Shown: positions 1-6,001 of the stretch, piece by piece | Layout of the letters: the number at the start of each line of letters is the position of its first letter | Position numbering within the stretch: position 1 is the first letter of the stretch | Assembly: GCA_022561955.1 (NCBI GenBank) | Contig: JADFQF010000082.1 | Location: 1-6,571 of the forward strand | Direction: 5' to 3' | Source: Chloroflexota bacterium | GTDB lineage: Bacteria; Chloroflexota; Dehalococcoidia; SAR202; UBA11138 | Length of the DNA stretch: 6,571 nt | Translations under genes and position numbers: made by a program | Notes under the pieces: model-generated | The model's input: only the letters and a program-made list of their open reading frames with translations | Databases searched by the model: none | What the model was told of the DNA's origin: nothing

Positions 1-439
1 GTACACGTCCCAAAATCGCTTCACGAGTCTCCTGGATCACCTCGATCTGGTCGTCCTTGGCGATCTCCAGGCGCAGTTCCGAGGCGATGATGTCTACGGC
101 CCTCGAAGCCGCTTGCGTTTCGGTACGCACCGATCTGAAGAAGAGGAGCGGGTCCACAATCCTGCCCCTGGCATAGACATCGATGTTCAGACGCTTCTTG
201 TCCTTGGTCAACAGGGCATCCGGGGGAGCGTCAAAAACCAGGAGACGCTTATCGAAGTAGGTGACCGTGTCGATGAACGGCGCCTTCACGTTAATTCCCG
301 GTGTCGTTATGGACCTTCGGGGCTCTCCGAAACGGGTCAGAATCGCGGTCTGAGTCTCATCGACCACGTAGAGGAACTGTGGGCCGAGGATACCCAACAA
401 GACGACCACTATTACCAGGATAACTGCGATTATTTTCAT
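1..439 (-). CDS. hflC: HflC, SPFH/Band 7 membrane protein (partial, C-terminus outside window)
   Basis: HflC pairs with HflK in the inner-membrane HflKC complex, which encloses the FtsH protease and modulates its degradation of membrane proteins. The ATG at 437-439 on the minus strand opens a frame that stays open for 146 codons to the window edge; E. coli HflC is about 334 residues, so roughly the N-terminal 45% is present. Residues 3-19 are a strongly hydrophobic membrane anchor (KIIAVILVIVVVLLGI). The SPFH start follows: VVDETQTAILTRFGEP, then TPGINVKAPFIDTV, the DKR and LTKDKKRLNIDVYARGRI stretches, and SELRLEIAKDD near the edge, all typical of HflC. The start lies 12 bases after the hflK stop, so the two genes are surely cotranscribed. 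The ribosome site is weak, an AGGG overlapping the hflK stop, which suggests translational coupling. Family is certain; HflC rather than HflK follows from gene order, the short N-terminus and sequence. Confidence 0.95.
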   Translation of the reverse strand, partial: MKIIAVILVIVVVLLGILGPQFLYVVDETQTAILTRFGEPRRSITTPGINVKAPFIDTVTYFDKRLLVFDAPPDALLTKDKKRLNIDVYARGRIVDPLLFFRSVRTETQAASRAVDIIASELRLEIAKDDQIEVIQETREAILGRV

Positions 440-451
440 ATTCGATCAGCC

Positions 452-1489
452 CTAAGGTGCGCCGGGTACTTGTGTCGGTATCGGGAATGGGGTTTGTGGC
501 GCCGGTCCGTCCGTCAACGGCAGGAATTGCAGGAGGTTTCCACCACTGCTCGAATCCACGATGAACTTCTTCACCCCTGGGAGCACCTCTTCCATCGTCT
601 CGAGATAGAGCCGCTGGCGTGTGACCTCCGGCGCCTTCTTGTACTCTTCCAGGATCGCGAGGAAGCGGTTCGCCTCACCGGTAGCCTTTTCCACACGTTC
701 CGCCCTAAATGCCTGCGCACCCTGGATTAGACGTGCCGCCTCGCCCTTGGCTCGGGGGAGTATGTCCTCTTGATAGGCCTGGGCAAGGTTGATTATTCGC
801 TCTTTGTCCTCACGGGCGCGCACGACATCGTCAAACGCATCCTGGACCTCGTCCGGAGGCCGCACATTTAGAAGTTTGACTTCAGTGACTTCGATGCCGG
901 TGCCGTAGAGGTCGAGCAGCTCCTGCAACTTGAGCTTCGTCTCGATCTGTACGGCCTCTTTCTCGATAGTCAACACGTCGTCGATATTTCGGCTGCCGAC
1001 GATCTGGCGAAGGGCCGACTCGGCTGCGTCCTTGATCGTTATGCCTGCGGGGTCGACCGCCAGGAAGAGAAAGTCCGGAAGGCTCTTGATGTTGTACTGA
1101 ACCAGGAGCTGCACATCGACCAGGTTCTGGTCGCCGGTTATCATCTCAGACTCGATGGGGACCGAGGTGGCGCCCCTGACGCCGATCTCCAGCCTCTGAA
1201 TCTCATCTGTCTTTACTATATCACGCGTGCCGATTGGAGACGGCCAATACCAGTGAAGGCCGGCCTCTTGAGTGTTGTTGAACTGGCCGAGCAGTCGAAG
1301 GGCAGCCTGCTCTCCCGGTTGTACCGTGAAGAAGCCCGTTCCCAGCCAGATTACAAACGCGACGCCGATAACGCCGATGACCGCAAGGGCAAGGCCGTTT
1401 CCGCCACCTCCTCGAAAGCGGCCAACGAACGACCGGAGTCTTTCCAGGATCTGGTCTAGGTTTACTTCAGGCTCGTCTTGTCGGTACAT
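452..1489 (-). CDS. hflK: HflK, SPFH/Band 7 subunit of the FtsH-associated HflKC complex
   Basis: HflK is the partner of HflC in the membrane assembly around FtsH. The 345-residue product is shorter than E. coli HflK (about 419). It has a polar N-terminus containing LDQILERL (11-18), a short Gly run (27-30), one transmembrane segment at about 33-53, and a Band 7 domain starting at VQPGEQAALRLLGQF. Family hallmarks follow: TGDQNLVDVQLLVQYNI (118-134), ESALRQIVG (157-165), NVRPPDEVQDAFDDV (208-222), a helical Ala/Glu-rich arm (about 225-282), and KKAPEVTRQRLYLETMEEVL (284-303), nearly matching E. coli. The C-terminal tail is a short Pro-rich stretch instead of the long polar tail of E. coli. 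The ATG is preceded by GGAAGAG at a good distance. The gene stops 12 bases before hflC. A 197-bp gap separates it from the metallopeptidase upstream, so hflKC may have its own promoter. Confidence 0.97.
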   Translation of the reverse strand: MYRQDEPEVNLDQILERLRSFVGRFRGGGGNGLALAVIGVIGVAFVIWLGTGFFTVQPGEQAALRLLGQFNNTQEAGLHWYWPSPIGTRDIVKTDEIQRLEIGVRGATSVPIESEMITGDQNLVDVQLLVQYNIKSLPDFLFLAVDPAGITIKDAAESALRQIVGSRNIDDVLTIEKEAVQIETKLKLQELLDLYGTGIEVTEVKLLNVRPPDEVQDAFDDVVRAREDKERIINLAQAYQEDILPRAKGEAARLIQGAQAFRAERVEKATGEANRFLAILEEYKKAPEVTRQRLYLETMEEVLPGVKKFIVDSSSGGNLLQFLPLTDGPAPQTPFPIPTQVPGAP

Positions 1490-1519
1490 AGCTCTTCCGT
1501 GTTGAAATGGACCGCAAAG

Positions 1520-1528
1520 ATATTAACA
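1520..1528 (-). promoter_or_regulatory. Candidate extended -10 promoter element for hflKC
   Basis: On the minus strand this reads TG-T-TAATAT, an extended -10 form in which the hexamer matches TATAAT at four of six positions. It lies about 30 bases upstream of the hflK ATG. No good -35 hexamer is found 16-18 bases further upstream, so support rests on the TGn extension and on position alone. The rest of the gap (1529-1686) shows no clear terminator after the metallopeptidase gene, so readthrough from upstream is also possible. Confidence 0.3.
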
Positions 1529-1686
1529 CACTTTTGAACGCCCGGTATATGAATTTCCGGCCCACGATGGCCGTTGAAGCCGCCTTCGGTCGAGGTGAGA
1601 CGGCCACGGCATGGGACGATTGCATCGGTCCACATGACAAAATCGGTCGCCGGAAAGCCCGCTTCCAATGTTTGCCTCACAAGCTA

Positions 1687-2928
1687 CTACGGATAGACGG
1701 GCGCCTTGGCTTCCATTGCATCGAGCGCCTCCAGGAATCCTTCATAGCTCGAAAAGCCGGCCATGGCCGACACGAAGGCGCCTACATCGGGCATCAGCGA
1801 CCTGAACCTCTCCAACTGCCCGCCGATAGGGCTGACGGACGCGGGGGTGTCGGCGTAGGTGCCGTAGAATGCGAAATACGCCTGGTTCAGCTTTCGAATA
1901 TGGAACCCGTTTTCCACGAACACCCGGCGGCGGCGCTCCATGTAGAGCTCGGCCTCTTCGATCTTGCCCTCTTCGAGGAGCTCGTCGACGCGCTTCCTCG
2001 TCTCGCGCATCTCGGCATCGAAATCGAACTCTTCCCCATCCTCTAGATCTGCGTCTGCTTCATTGGAGGCACCATCGCCGTCGGCCGGGTCGGGCTCGAT
2101 GACGCCGCCCAATAGCTCGTAGGCCCTATCGCCTATCTCGTTTCCGGCGATGCTCGCCACGGTCTCGTTCAGCGTAAACATCTCGTCGCCGTTGAACATG
2201 TTCTGTCCGAGGGGCCGGAAGAAGAGGTAGTGGTGCAGCCACTCATGGGTCGAGATCTGCATCGTCCAGCGAAGGGGCTGGTTGTTCGGAATCGATGCCG
2301 GATAAGTGGCCAGCCCCCCTATGTCTTCGACCAGCGCCGAAAGGTCGGATTCCGAGAATAGCCTGCCCTCGATCTCCTCCCGCTCGCCCAGCAAGATGCC
2401 GGGCCTCAGCAGTACATCGTGCTTACGCTCGATCTTGTCTCTCGGTGAGGCTATCAGCAGCTTGGGCAGGTCACTGAGCCGGATGTCCACGGGCGGAAAG
2501 ATGAACTCTCCAAACGTGGACAGGCCCTCCTCCACGACTACAGAGCTTATAGTCGCCTCCATCGTCTCCTCTACGTCCGAGCGAAGTCCGTCCCGATCAT
2601 CGCGCACGCCCTGAAGCTCGACCTCAAGGGAGGCGACATCCTTTCCATCTGCTGCTATCGCGCCGAGGTCGCGCCGTAGCCTTCCGGCCTCTTCGCTCAG
2701 GCTGAAGTATTCCCGGACCCTCTCATGGGCGTCCCCACCGCTCGACGAGCTCCAGGGCGCCGAGCTTGCCAGGCGATGGACCCACTTGCCGAGAAAGTTG
2801 TCGACCTCCCACTGGACGAGGTTATACAGATATGGAGACGCGACGCGTTGGGCCGCGTTCAGGTGTCGCACGTCGTTGCTCAGGGTCACGAACAACAGAC
2901 CCAGCACACACAGCACAGGCCACTTCAT
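1687..2928 (-). CDS. Membrane-anchored predicted zinc metallopeptidase (HEXXH, putative aminopeptidase-like)
   Basis: Predicted metallopeptidase of 413 residues, of a family I cannot name with certainty. The chosen ATG (2926-2928) begins MKWPVLCVLGLLFVTLS, a single N-terminal hydrophobic anchor lacking an obvious cleavage site; the domain would face outward. The frame is open upstream to a GTG at 3075, but those 49 extra residues are polar and would bury the anchor. No strong ribosome site supports either start. Residues about 70-125 look like coiled coil. HEWLHHY (228-234) gives two His ligands and the catalytic Glu, and TLNETVAS (252-259) supplies the likely third ligand, E255, 22 residues after the second His. 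This HEXXH...NE(T/S)xA layout and the later KLNQAYFAFYGTYAD block (346-360) recall the PF10023 putative aminopeptidases. A strongly acidic, low-complexity insertion occupies about 280-305. Two TAG stops occur in tandem. It lies upstream of hflKC on the same strand, suggesting a shared role in membrane or envelope proteolysis (inference). Confidence 0.8.
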   Translation of the reverse strand: MKWPVLCVLGLLFVTLSNDVRHLNAAQRVASPYLYNLVQWEVDNFLGKWVHRLASSAPWSSSSGGDAHERVREYFSLSEEAGRLRRDLGAIAADGKDVASLEVELQGVRDDRDGLRSDVEETMEATISSVVVEEGLSTFGEFIFPPVDIRLSDLPKLLIASPRDKIERKHDVLLRPGILLGEREEIEGRLFSESDLSALVEDIGGLATYPASIPNNQPLRWTMQISTHEWLHHYLFFRPLGQNMFNGDEMFTLNETVASIAGNEIGDRAYELLGGVIEPDPADGDGASNEADADLEDGEEFDFDAEMRETRKRVDELLEEGKIEEAELYMERRRRVFVENGFHIRKLNQAYFAFYGTYADTPASVSPIGGQLERFRSLMPDVGAFVSAMAGFSSYEGFLEALDAMEAKAPVYP

Positions 2929-3092
2929 GAGTCTACGAATCTTAGTAAGCAAATGAATAGAGCCGATCTTACCGTCCAAGTCTCCGATTGCCGAATTGAC
3001 AAACCGCGGCAAATCGCGGTGATGCCTGTCCCAGACAAGATGCGCTAACAGGCGTTTCGAACGGGCGGCGTTCACGGCATCGCCGTCTACAT

Positions 3093-3098
3093 ATAATA
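3093..3098 (-). promoter_or_regulatory. Candidate -10 element upstream of the metallopeptidase gene
   Basis: The minus strand reads TATTAT, five of six matches to the -10 consensus, in a short AT-rich island. No convincing -35 hexamer sits at the right spacing. If used, transcription would start near 3086, giving a leader of about 160 bases before the ATG at 2928, or only about 10 bases before the alternative GTG at 3075. The position is compatible with a promoter for the metallopeptidase, but the evidence is weak. Confidence 0.2.
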
Positions 3099-3131
3099 AA
3101 ACGAACCTCGGGCGAATGGGGCACCGTTAAG

Positions 3132-3203
3132 AAGGGGAAGGAGGTGATTAGGTCGCGTAGACTCGAACGAGCACGTGCATTCTTCCGCTTCACTTTATGC
3201 TAA
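3132..3203 (+). other. Strong Shine-Dalgarno sequence followed by a 19-codon mini-ORF (possible leader peptide)
   Basis: A purine-rich stretch AAGGGGAAGGAGGTGATT (3132-3149) contains AAGGAGGTGATT, almost the complete complement of the 16S rRNA 3' end. No long gene follows. The only nearby in-frame start is the GTG at 3144, six bases after AGGGG, which opens 19 codons ending in TAA at 3201-3203. The peptide is rich in Arg (6) and Phe (3), beginning with MIRSRRLERAR when GTG is read as Met. A hairpin-forming repeat starts eight bases after the stop. The order of ribosome site, tiny frame and hairpin looks like a leader peptide, but the nearest plus-strand gene starts about 365 bases downstream. 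It may be chance or part of an untranslated RNA. Confidence 0.2.
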
Positions 3204-3210
3204 GCACATT

Positions 3211-3243
3211 AGGGACCGATTTCTCTAGATCGGCACGCTCCCT
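3211..3243 (+). repeat. Hairpin-forming inverted repeat
   Basis: AGGGA-CCGAT, an 8-base loop, then ATCGG, a 5-base bulge and TCCCT: ten base pairs in two blocks, all Watson-Crick. A short, interrupted T-containing stretch follows rather than a T run, so it is a poor intrinsic terminator. It could be an RNA hairpin after the mini-ORF at 3144-3203, or an operator, because its right half is the first of the three related direct repeats. Confidence 0.4.
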
Positions 3244-3300
3244 TTAGATAATTTGCCTAAATCGGGGTGCCCGAATTTACCGCCCTCTAGACCGGCAATT
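3225..3300 (+). repeat. Three related direct repeats at about 31-bp spacing
   Basis: The three copies are CTAGATCGGCACGC (3225-3238), CTAAATCGGGGTGC (3257-3270) and CTAGACCGGCAATT (3287-3300). Copies 1 and 3 agree at 12 of 13 positions when read from the shared CT two bases upstream of each (3223-3235 and 3285-3297). Start-to-start distances are 32 and 30 bases, close to three helical turns, so the copies would lie on the same face of DNA. This is a classic arrangement for cooperative binding by a regulator, although no regulator is identified. The repeats lie in the divergent region between the metallopeptidase and the oxidoreductase, about 270 bases before the latter. Short AT/CG motifs can recur by chance, so confidence is limited. 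Confidence 0.35.
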
Positions 3301-3444
3301 CCGCGATAAACCTTACTGCATTCAGAAGGATACTCACCTTTGTCTCTTTTTTATATTCGATTTCCCGAAAGCTTCCAGCAGCCTCCGTTCAAATCTACTC
3401 TGAGTTCATATGCACGCCAGGAGTCGGACTCCGCAGCTTCCCGC

Positions 3445-3500
3445 CATTTGACATGCATTGGTCATTTGTGACAACTTTCATTGGAGATATTCGATATAAC
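3445..3500 (+). promoter_or_regulatory. Probable promoter/operator region for the oxidoreductase-HAD operon
   Basis: A perfect TTGACA (3448-3453) and a TATAAC (3495-3500, five of six matches to the -10) are present, but they are about 41 bases apart and cannot be partners, so the exact promoter is unresolved. Between them CATTTGACA...CATTGG (3445-3461) recurs as CATTTGTGACA...CATTGG (3463-3484), and GTCA-tttg-TGAC (3461-3472) is a small dyad. Repeats and a dyad near promoter-like hexamers, 70-120 bases before the gene, suggest a regulated start site. Confidence 0.3.
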
Positions 3501-3568
3501 GCTGTATGACTGCGATTCACAGCGGTGAAGGAAATCGCTGGAAGACGCCCGGGAAAGCGGAGAGTCCA

Positions 3569-4558
3569 ATGAAACTGTCCTTGTGTGTCATCGGGTGCGG
3601 CGGGTATGCGAAGACCGTACTGAGCGAAATATACGACATGACGGACGAGCTCGAGCTCTACTTCGCCAGCCGGGACATCAACAAGGCCAGGGAATACAGC
3701 GAGCTCTACGGAGGAGCGGGCTTCTTCGGTAGCTACGAGGAGGCCGTACGAGACTCGAGGATCGACGCGGTATACATCTTCACGCCGCACAACGTACATC
3801 TCGAAAACGCGGTGCTCGCCGCACGGAGCTCCAAGCATATCCTCGTGGAAAAGCCCATCGCCCGGGACTTGGACGAGTCCCGCAAGATGATCGAGGCAGC
3901 CAAGGATGCCGGCGTTAAGCTAATGGTTGCGGAGAACTACCGCTTTCTGCCCACCGTTCGGAGATGCAAGCAGATTATCGAGGCGGGCAACATCGGAGAC
4001 GTTCGCCTGATACAGATCCAGGCCGAGGGCTACAGCGTGCCCACCGCCTGGAGGACAAGCCGGGAGGCCAGCGGAGGCGGCGTCTTCATCGACGGAGGTA
4101 TCCACTTCGTGGACGTAATGATGAATCTGGGGGGATTCCCAGAGCGTCTCTACGCCGCGATGCCGCCCCAAATACACAGGAAGATAGACGTGGAGGACGG
4201 CATCATAGTGACCGCGCACCTTCCGGGTGGAGTGCTGGGACTGATAAACTTCTCCAGGGCCACCGCCGTCAAGAACCAGCGTCAGTGGGTAAACGTCACC
4301 GGCAGCAAGGGACATCTGAGCTTCGTCCCCTACGGCAATGAGATCATTTTCGAAACGACAGAGGTCCAGCGCACGATTCGCTTGCCGGAAGCCCGCCGGG
4401 GGGTGCGTGATATGGTCAGAGAGTTTCGCGACAGCATATTCGAAGACCGCGAGCCGTCCATGAACGGCCAAGAGGGCCTCAGAGACCTGGCGATCGTCCT
4501 TGGCGCATACGAGTCCGCCGAACGGGGTACGCAGGTAACAATCTCCGACCCGGTCTGA
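3569..4558 (+). CDS. Gfo/Idh/MocA family NAD(P)-dependent oxidoreductase
   Basis: A 329-residue cytosolic dehydrogenase of the Gfo/Idh/MocA family, whose members oxidise or reduce sugars, inositols and related polyols with NAD(P). The N-terminal Rossmann fold shows VIGCGGYAKTVL (7-18) with the GxGGxA dinucleotide loop, followed by YFASRD at the end of the second strand and AVYIFTPHNVH (67-77). EKP (94-96) carries the conserved active-site Lys95. The second domain has AENYRFLPTV (121-130), GDVRLIQIQAEG (143-154) and GGGVFIDGGIHFVDVMMNLGG (169-189), holding the typical Asp175/His179/Asp182 cluster. Length is normal. The ATG at 3569 is preceded by GGAGAG (3559-3564); the frame extends upstream to an ATG at 3506, but those 21 residues are polar and do not fit the Rossmann start. 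The HAD-like gene follows after 50 bases, so they are probably cotranscribed. The substrate cannot be deduced. The family is notoriously diverse. Confidence 0.93.
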   Translation: MKLSLCVIGCGGYAKTVLSEIYDMTDELELYFASRDINKAREYSELYGGAGFFGSYEEAVRDSRIDAVYIFTPHNVHLENAVLAARSSKHILVEKPIARDLDESRKMIEAAKDAGVKLMVAENYRFLPTVRRCKQIIEAGNIGDVRLIQIQAEGYSVPTAWRTSREASGGGVFIDGGIHFVDVMMNLGGFPERLYAAMPPQIHRKIDVEDGIIVTAHLPGGVLGLINFSRATAVKNQRQWVNVTGSKGHLSFVPYGNEIIFETTEVQRTIRLPEARRGVRDMVREFRDSIFEDREPSMNGQEGLRDLAIVLGAYESAERGTQVTISDPV

Positions 4559-4597
4559 GGCCTGGTCGGACCAGTATGTCTGGAAAAAGCAATTGAT

Positions 4598-4602
4598 GGG
4601 AG
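4598..4602 (+). promoter_or_regulatory. Ribosome binding site supporting the TTG start of the HAD-like gene
   Basis: GGGAG lies six bases before the TTG at 4609. An in-frame TGA at 4594-4596 rules out any upstream start, and the next in-frame ATG would remove HAD motif I. The nearby ATG at 4596 and GTG at 4602 are in other frames and stop quickly. Together these fix TTG as the start. Confidence 0.7.
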
Positions 4603-4608
4603 TGCGAA

Positions 4609-5268
4609 TTGATCGTCGTCCAGTGTGAGTTTGATGAAACGGTGACAGCGGTAGACCTCGGATTAGGGTTGCGGGAGGCCTTTGCCCCCGACGGTTGGAC
4701 CGCCATGGAAGAAGACTTCTTGGCCGGCCGCTGCAGCCCTGAAGAAAACATCACTAAGCAGTTCAAGCTGATCAAGGCTTCCAAGCAGGAAATTGAAGAC
4801 TTCGTCCTCGGTAATGTCGTGCTACGGCCGGAATTCGGCGAGTTCGTCGACTACTGCCGGGGCGTTGGGCTGAAGCTCGTAATAGTCAGCAGCGGGCTAG
4901 ACATCTACATAGACATGATACTGGGACTCCTCGAGCTGGAAGACCTCGACGTTCATTCGGGGAAAGTGACCATTGGGTCCGACGGCATGGATGTAGTGTA
5001 TTCGAATCCTGATGGAGATCGAATCGAGAGCGGGCTAAAAGAAGCGTATGTCAAACACTACAAGGAGGCCGGACATACCGTGGTCTATGTCGGTCAGGGA
5101 CTGTCGGACATCGCGCCTGCGGAAGTGGCCGACTACGTGATCGCGAGGTCTTCCCTGGCGGAGCATCTCACCGAACAGGGCATCTCATATGACAAATTCG
5201 ACACCTTTCAGGACGTTGGCAAGTGCCTCGAGGAGATTCGCCAAAAGGTAGCCGACGGGGAGAAGTAA
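4609..5268 (+). CDS. HAD-superfamily PSP/MtnX-like phosphatase homologue with altered catalytic residues
   Basis: A 219-residue soluble protein with the fold and motif order of phosphoserine phosphatase/MtnX-type HAD phosphatases. Motif I is CEFDETVT (6-13), a helical cap region follows (about 17-75), motif II is VIVSSG (91-96), motif III contains Lys144 in GLKEAYV, and motif IV is YVGQGLSDIAPAEVADYVIAR (160-180). In active members motif I is DxDGT, with the first Asp as nucleophile, and motif IV is GDGxSD, with both Asp residues helping to hold magnesium. Here Glu7 (GAG) replaces the nucleophile and Gln163 (CAG) replaces the first Asp of motif IV, while Asp9, Thr11, Ser94/Ser95, Lys144 and Asp167 remain. 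The reading frame is intact and well conserved in pattern, so it is not a decayed gene; it may be a non-catalytic or altered-function member. It starts at TTG and follows the oxidoreductase by 50 bases, probably in one operon. It should not be named MtnX or SerB without further evidence. Confidence 0.85.
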   Translation: MIVVQCEFDETVTAVDLGLGLREAFAPDGWTAMEEDFLAGRCSPEENITKQFKLIKASKQEIEDFVLGNVVLRPEFGEFVDYCRGVGLKLVIVSSGLDIYIDMILGLLELEDLDVHSGKVTIGSDGMDVVYSNPDGDRIESGLKEAYVKHYKEAGHTVVYVGQGLSDIAPAEVADYVIARSSLAEHLTEQGISYDKFDTFQDVGKCLEEIRQKVADGEK

Positions 5269-5287
5269 GCTGCCGCCAGAATATTCC

Positions 5288-6001
5288 CTAGCGCCTGGAA
5301 TTACCGCGGAATAACCTCAAGAACCTGTCCTCGAAATGGTCGAACAATCCCCAGCGGTCAAGCTCCCCCTTTAGGATTTCAGGGTTGCCGGAGCCGTGCT
5401 CGACCTCTCTGAACATCTTCTCGATCTGGTTAGTCGCGGCCGCGGGCACGCCGCCATAGGCCGGCTGCGGCGTGAGAAGCCCCCTGGACTGAAATTCCTG
5501 CACGTTATGACCTATCGACGAGGATGTGTACTCGTAGATGAATTTTAGCAGCGCGATGTCCCAGAACTCGTCCACTCCCACCATCACCACTGAGAGGTCC
5601 TCTTCGCGGCGCTCCAGGTCCGCGCCGATCCGCCTGGCGATCTCGGCGGGGGCGCCGCTTACGATCTCCATCTTGTCCGCTTCGTTTCGGTACTGGTAAA
5701 GGACTCCCGGGCTTTTCGGTCCATATTCCTGTGCGAGGAAATTCAGATACTCGTAAGCCTCGTCGCTGAATCCCTGCAGATGCAAGGCGTACTCGGGCGT
5801 CACGACGGCGGGGCGCTCCGCGATCACCTTTCCGGTGCGGACCACACCCTCCTGCTTCGAGGCATCGGGCTCCTGGTAAATAGGGTCCGTTACGACGTAG
5901 TAAGAAACGTTTGTGGAGCCGAAAGTGGCAAGCCGCTGCTTTGGAAAACGCACTACCCAGGTGCGCTCCAGTGCCTTAATCCAGTCTCTTTCGAAGTCCA
6001 T
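5288..6001 (-). CDS. Conserved-looking protein of unknown function
   Basis: I do not recognise a named family. The 237-residue product has no signal peptide or membrane segment and is probably cytosolic. It is rich in aromatic and charged residues, with NVSYYVVTDPIYQEP (31-45), PEYALHLQGFSDEAYEYLNFL (69-89), VVMVGVDEFWDIALLKFIYEYTSSSIGHNV (138-167) and a basic C-terminus with RFLRLFRGNSRR. I have an impression of similar unnamed proteins in Chloroflexota, but this is memory, not a search. No catalytic motif is evident. The ATG (5999-6001) is preceded by GGGA within about ten bases, and no longer in-frame start is convincing. Codon use and GC content resemble the neighbours, and the frame is uninterrupted, so the gene is very likely real. 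Its stop is 19 bases from the HAD-like gene stop in convergent arrangement, with no visible terminator between them. It is divergent from the response regulator at 6320. Confidence 0.8.
   Translation of the reverse strand: MDFERDWIKALERTWVVRFPKQRLATFGSTNVSYYVVTDPIYQEPDASKQEGVVRTGKVIAERPAVVTPEYALHLQGFSDEAYEYLNFLAQEYGPKSPGVLYQYRNEADKMEIVSGAPAEIARRIGADLERREEDLSVVMVGVDEFWDIALLKFIYEYTSSSIGHNVQEFQSRGLLTPQPAYGGVPAAATNQIEKMFREVEHGSGNPEILKGELDRWGLFDHFEDRFLRLFRGNSRR

Noticed and set aside
113..730. 205-codon plus-strand frame opposite hflC and hflK
   Set aside because: Both genes beneath it are unmistakable on the other strand; this frame spans their junction and shows no domain.
1462..1680. 72-codon minus-strand frame in the gap before hflK
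   Set aside because: It overlaps the start of hflK in another frame, has no recognisable motif or good ribosome site, and has mixed composition with no domain-like pattern.
2929..3075. N-terminal extension of the metallopeptidase to a GTG at 3075
   Set aside because: The 49 extra residues are polar and would put the hydrophobic anchor in the interior; there is no good ribosome site at the GTG. It remains possible because the frame is open and the ATG ribosome site is also weak.
3138..3149. Anti-Shine-Dalgarno complement as the end of an rRNA gene
   Set aside because: On the plus strand this is the mRNA-type sequence, not the 16S end, and there is no rRNA-like sequence on either side.
3506..3568. 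Upstream ATG start of the oxidoreductase
   Set aside because: The ATG at 3569 has GGAGAG at a good distance and begins directly with the first Rossmann strand.
3395..3838. 147-codon minus-strand frame opposite the oxidoreductase
   Set aside because: It is a shadow of a well-supported gene and shows no family features.
3920..4471. 183-codon minus-strand frame opposite the oxidoreductase
   Set aside because: It arises from the codon bias of the plus-strand gene and shows no recognisable motif.
5269..5287. Bidirectional terminator between the convergent HAD-like and unknown genes
   Set aside because: Only a short GAATATTC palindrome is present, without a GC-rich stem or T run.
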